Assembly (NCBI GenBank): GCA_023264085.1
Contig: JALQTF010000084.1
Location: 1-23,288, forward strand
Direction: 5' to 3'
From: Acholeplasmataceae bacterium
GTDB lineage: Bacteria; Bacillota_I; Bacilli_A; Acholeplasmatales; Acholeplasmataceae
DNA: 23,288 nucleotides
In this document: in pieces, positions 22,003 to 23,288 of the stretch
Position numbering within the stretch: the stretch's first letter is position 1
Layout: each line of letters starts with the position of its first letter
The notes under the pieces: generated by a model
Told to the model about the DNA's origin: nothing
The model's database searches: none
The model's input: the letters and a program-made list of their open reading frames with translations, nothing else
Made by a program: the position numbers and the translations under genes

Positions 22003-22464
22003 ATGAACAATCAATTATTTGAAACTGCAAAAATTTTAATCCAAGATCATCCAACACAATTATCTGTTTATGCAAATTTAGCCTCACTCATTTATGGTGA
22101 GTTGCCTAATTTAAATTGGGTAGGATTTTATTTAAACGATGGTAATCGATTAATTTTAGGTCCTTTCATGGGGAAACCAGCAACAACAGAGATCTCATAT
22201 GATCGTGGAGTTTGCGGAGAATGTGTACGGAAAAGACATACTGTTTATGTGCCTGATGTCCATTTGCATCCTGATCATATTGCATGTGATGCTGCATCTG
22301 AAAGTGAACTTGTGATTCCGATGATATCAAATGGTGTACTATTAGGTGTTTTAGACATTGATAGCCCAAAAAAAGATAGATTTGATCATAATACCATAAA
22401 AACAATTGAAAAAATTGTTGAAGAATTAGTCAATGTCGTTGACAATATCCCTTTTTTCAAGTAG
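22003..22464 (+). CDS. GAF-domain free methionine-(R)-sulfoxide reductase (fRMsr/YtsP/MsrC-like)
   Basis: Single GAF domain of the fRMsr family, which reduces free methionine-R-sulfoxide using thioredoxin. LNWVGFYL, LILGPFMGKPA, RGVCGE and HIACDAASESELVIPM are family signatures over 153 residues. The known enzymes use three Cys: one in KPAC, one in GVCG, one in ACD. Here the KPAC position is Thr61, while Cys71 (GVCG) and Cys95 (ACD, the catalytic position) remain, and a new Cys74 appears three residues after Cys71. GGGAG precedes the ATG at 22003. It lies next to rpsD, as ytsP does in Bacillus. Its stop codon overlaps the rpsD promoter -10 box. Confidence 0.88.
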   Translation: MNNQLFETAKILIQDHPTQLSVYANLASLIYGELPNLNWVGFYLNDGNRLILGPFMGKPATTEISYDRGVCGECVRKRHTVYVPDVHLHPDHIACDAASESELVIPMISNGVLLGVLDIDSPKKDRFDHNTIKTIEKIVEELVNVVDNIPFFK

Positions 22465-22467
22465 AAT
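22439..22467 (+). promoter_or_regulatory. rpsD promoter inside the end of the GAF-domain gene
   Basis: TTGACA (22439-22444), a 17-base spacer and TAGAAT (22462-22467). The -10 begins with the TAG stop of the upstream gene. The predicted start near 22474 gives a leader of about 149 bases. Confidence 0.75.
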
Positions 22468-22473
22468 AATCAC

Positions 22474-22622
22474 TGTCGGTAAAAGCAGGTACAACTTTTT
22501 TTATGAGATGATTTTCTTCCGCGGCGCCCTTAGTAGCTTATGGTCTGCTTCATAAGTGAAAAGAATTAGAAAATCCCACAAAAAAAGAAGTATACTTTAC
22601 CTAAAATAACGGAGGTAATGTT
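22474..22622 (+). promoter_or_regulatory. Structured rpsD leader, candidate S4 autoregulatory element
   Basis: This stretch holds a locally GC-rich patch (GCGGCGCCC) and interlocking pairings. GATTTTC (22510-22516) pairs with GAAAATC (22569-22575). Inside, CTTATG (22537-22542) pairs with CATAAG (22551-22556), and its loop CTGCTT (22545-22550) can pair with AAGCAG (22483-22488) upstream, forming a pseudoknot. The rpsD ribosome binding site GGAGGT lies at the 3' end. Firmicute rpsD is known to be controlled by S4 through a leader with pseudoknot character; that this is a homologue is inference. Confidence 0.55.
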
Positions 22623-23222
22623 ATGTCAAGATTTAGAGGATCGACTTGGAAAATTTCAAGACGATTAAATTATTCAATTTCCGAAACAGGAAAAGAATTA
22701 AAAAAACGTCCATACGCGCCAGGTCAACATGGTCAGCGTCGTACAAAATTATCAGATTATGGACTTCAGTTACAAGAAAAACAAAAAGTACGTTTTACTT
22801 ATGGATTATCTGAAAAGCAATTCCGTAAGACATTTAATGAAGCAGGTAAACTTCCGGGAAGACATGGTGACAACTTCATTGTCTTACTAGAATCAAGATT
22901 AGACAATATTGTGTATCGTCTTGGACTTGCAAGAACACGTGCTCAAGCAAGACAATTAGTAAATCACGGTCACGTCTTAGTAGATGGTGGTAAAGTAGAC
23001 ATTCCATCTTATCGATTGACACCTGGTCAAAAAATTCAACTCAGAGAAAAATCTAAAAATCTTAAAGTTGTTGAAGAGGCTTTAGAAAACACTTATCGTT
23101 CATTTGAATTCGTATCATATGATGAAAATAAAAAAGAAGGTATCTTTGTTAGACGTCCTGAACGTAAAGAAGTGTTACAAGAAGTGAACGAACAACTTAT
23201 TGTTGAGTACTACAATAGATAA
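22623..23222 (+). CDS. rpsD: 30S ribosomal protein S4
   Basis: S4 is a primary 16S-binding protein and nucleates 30S assembly; in Bacillus it also represses its own mRNA. The 199-residue product has the S4 N-terminal domain (KKRPYAPGQHGQRRTKLSDYG), without the four-Cys zinc knuckle found in some paralogues. It also has the S4 RNA-binding domain from ~residue 90 (ESRLDNIVYRLGLARTRAQARQLVNHGHVLVDG). The ATG follows GGAGGT by six bases. It is monocistronic, with a promoter, leader and terminator of its own. Confidence 0.98.
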   Translation: MSRFRGSTWKISRRLNYSISETGKELKKRPYAPGQHGQRRTKLSDYGLQLQEKQKVRFTYGLSEKQFRKTFNEAGKLPGRHGDNFIVLLESRLDNIVYRLGLARTRAQARQLVNHGHVLVDGGKVDIPSYRLTPGQKIQLREKSKNLKVVEEALENTYRSFEFVSYDENKKEGIFVRRPERKEVLQEVNEQLIVEYYNR

Positions 23223-23227
23223 AAAAT

Positions 23228-23259
23228 AAAAGTCTGAATCAAATTCAGACTTTTTTTTA
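23228..23259. terminator. Terminator after rpsD, probably bidirectional
   Basis: AAAAGTCTGAAT-CAA-ATTCAGACTTTT followed by further T's, with an A-rich run on the left that would serve as T-tract for transcription from the right. Confidence 0.9.
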
Positions 23260-23266
23260 TATTTTA

Positions 23267-23288
23267 TTATTTTAGTGCAGCTTGAACG
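23267..23288 (-). CDS. Possible C-terminal end of a convergent gene (cut by window edge)
   Basis: The minus strand reads Val-Gln-Ala-Ala-Leu-Lys then TAA, just before the symmetric terminator. Seven codons are too few to identify a product. The bidirectional shape of the terminator is the main reason to suspect a gene here. Confidence 0.3.

Noticed and set aside
22166..22405. Minus-strand frame opposite the GAF-domain gene
   Set aside because: It has no ribosome binding site or promoter, and the sense gene is clearly coding.
22474..22622. Small SRP RNA or another stable RNA gene in the gap before rpsD
   Set aside because: The conserved SRP Alu/apical motifs are absent, no terminator follows before rpsD, and the ribosome binding site is at its end. 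A leader is the better reading.

Overview
The window is a gene-dense, low-GC bacterial chromosome segment: about 30 protein genes, no intergenic gap longer than about 205 bases, and no mobile elements, CRISPR arrays, tRNAs or rRNAs that I can see. The gene content and order are typical of Firmicutes. Examples are rpsB-tsf-pyrH-frr-uppS, trmFO next to a CodV/XerC recombinase, rpsP-khpA-rimM-trmD-rplS, and a GAF-type methionine sulfoxide reductase beside rpsD. TGA is a stop codon here (xerC, trmFO, rimM and the CYTH gene end in TGA) and Trp is TGG. This excludes the Mycoplasma/Spiroplasma code. Compact genes, very low GC and loss of many usual neighbours (no hslVU-codY after xerC) suggest an Acholeplasma-like mollicute or a similar small-genome Firmicute. 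The genus is inference.

Layout, left to right. (1) Bases 1-3788, minus strand: a translation operon rpsB-tsf-pyrH-frr from a strong promoter with a roughly 110-nt leader, then a terminator and a separate promoter for uppS (cut by the window edge). (2) Bases 3789-8970, minus: ung-folC-folT-trmFO-xerC-dut, tightly overlapping. It groups uracil removal from DNA, folate uptake and retention, and folate-dependent tRNA m5U54 formation. (3) Bases 8971-14154: gap (minus), a CYTH-domain gene (plus), spx (minus), and pepF-trpS (plus). (4) Bases 14181-17300, minus: a ccpA-tyrS-lipid kinase operon behind a consensus promoter that overlaps a cre-like palindrome. (5) Bases 17354-19874, minus: rplS with its own promoter and an L19-leader-like UTR, rpsP-khpA-rimM-trmD, and a YlbG-family gene. 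(6) Bases 19875-23288: def (plus), an RNA methyltransferase coupled to an unrecognised TIM-barrel-like protein (minus), the GAF-type reductase (plus), then rpsD (plus) with a structured leader. A few codons of a convergent gene may lie at the right edge.

The most interesting signals are regulatory and architectural. They are a pseudoknot-forming rpsD leader whose promoter -10 box uses the stop codon of the preceding gene, cre-like operators at ccpA and between gap and the CYTH gene, terminator arms that also supply -35 boxes (rpsP, ung), and a def terminator buried in the coding sequence of the convergent gene. On the protein side there is an S2 protein with a long charged tail ending in a Rho-N/SAP-like domain, a methionine sulfoxide reductase with a rearranged cysteine set, and a degenerate TIM-barrel protein coupled to a SpoU methyltransferase. 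I found no clearly new multi-gene system such as a defence or mobile element.
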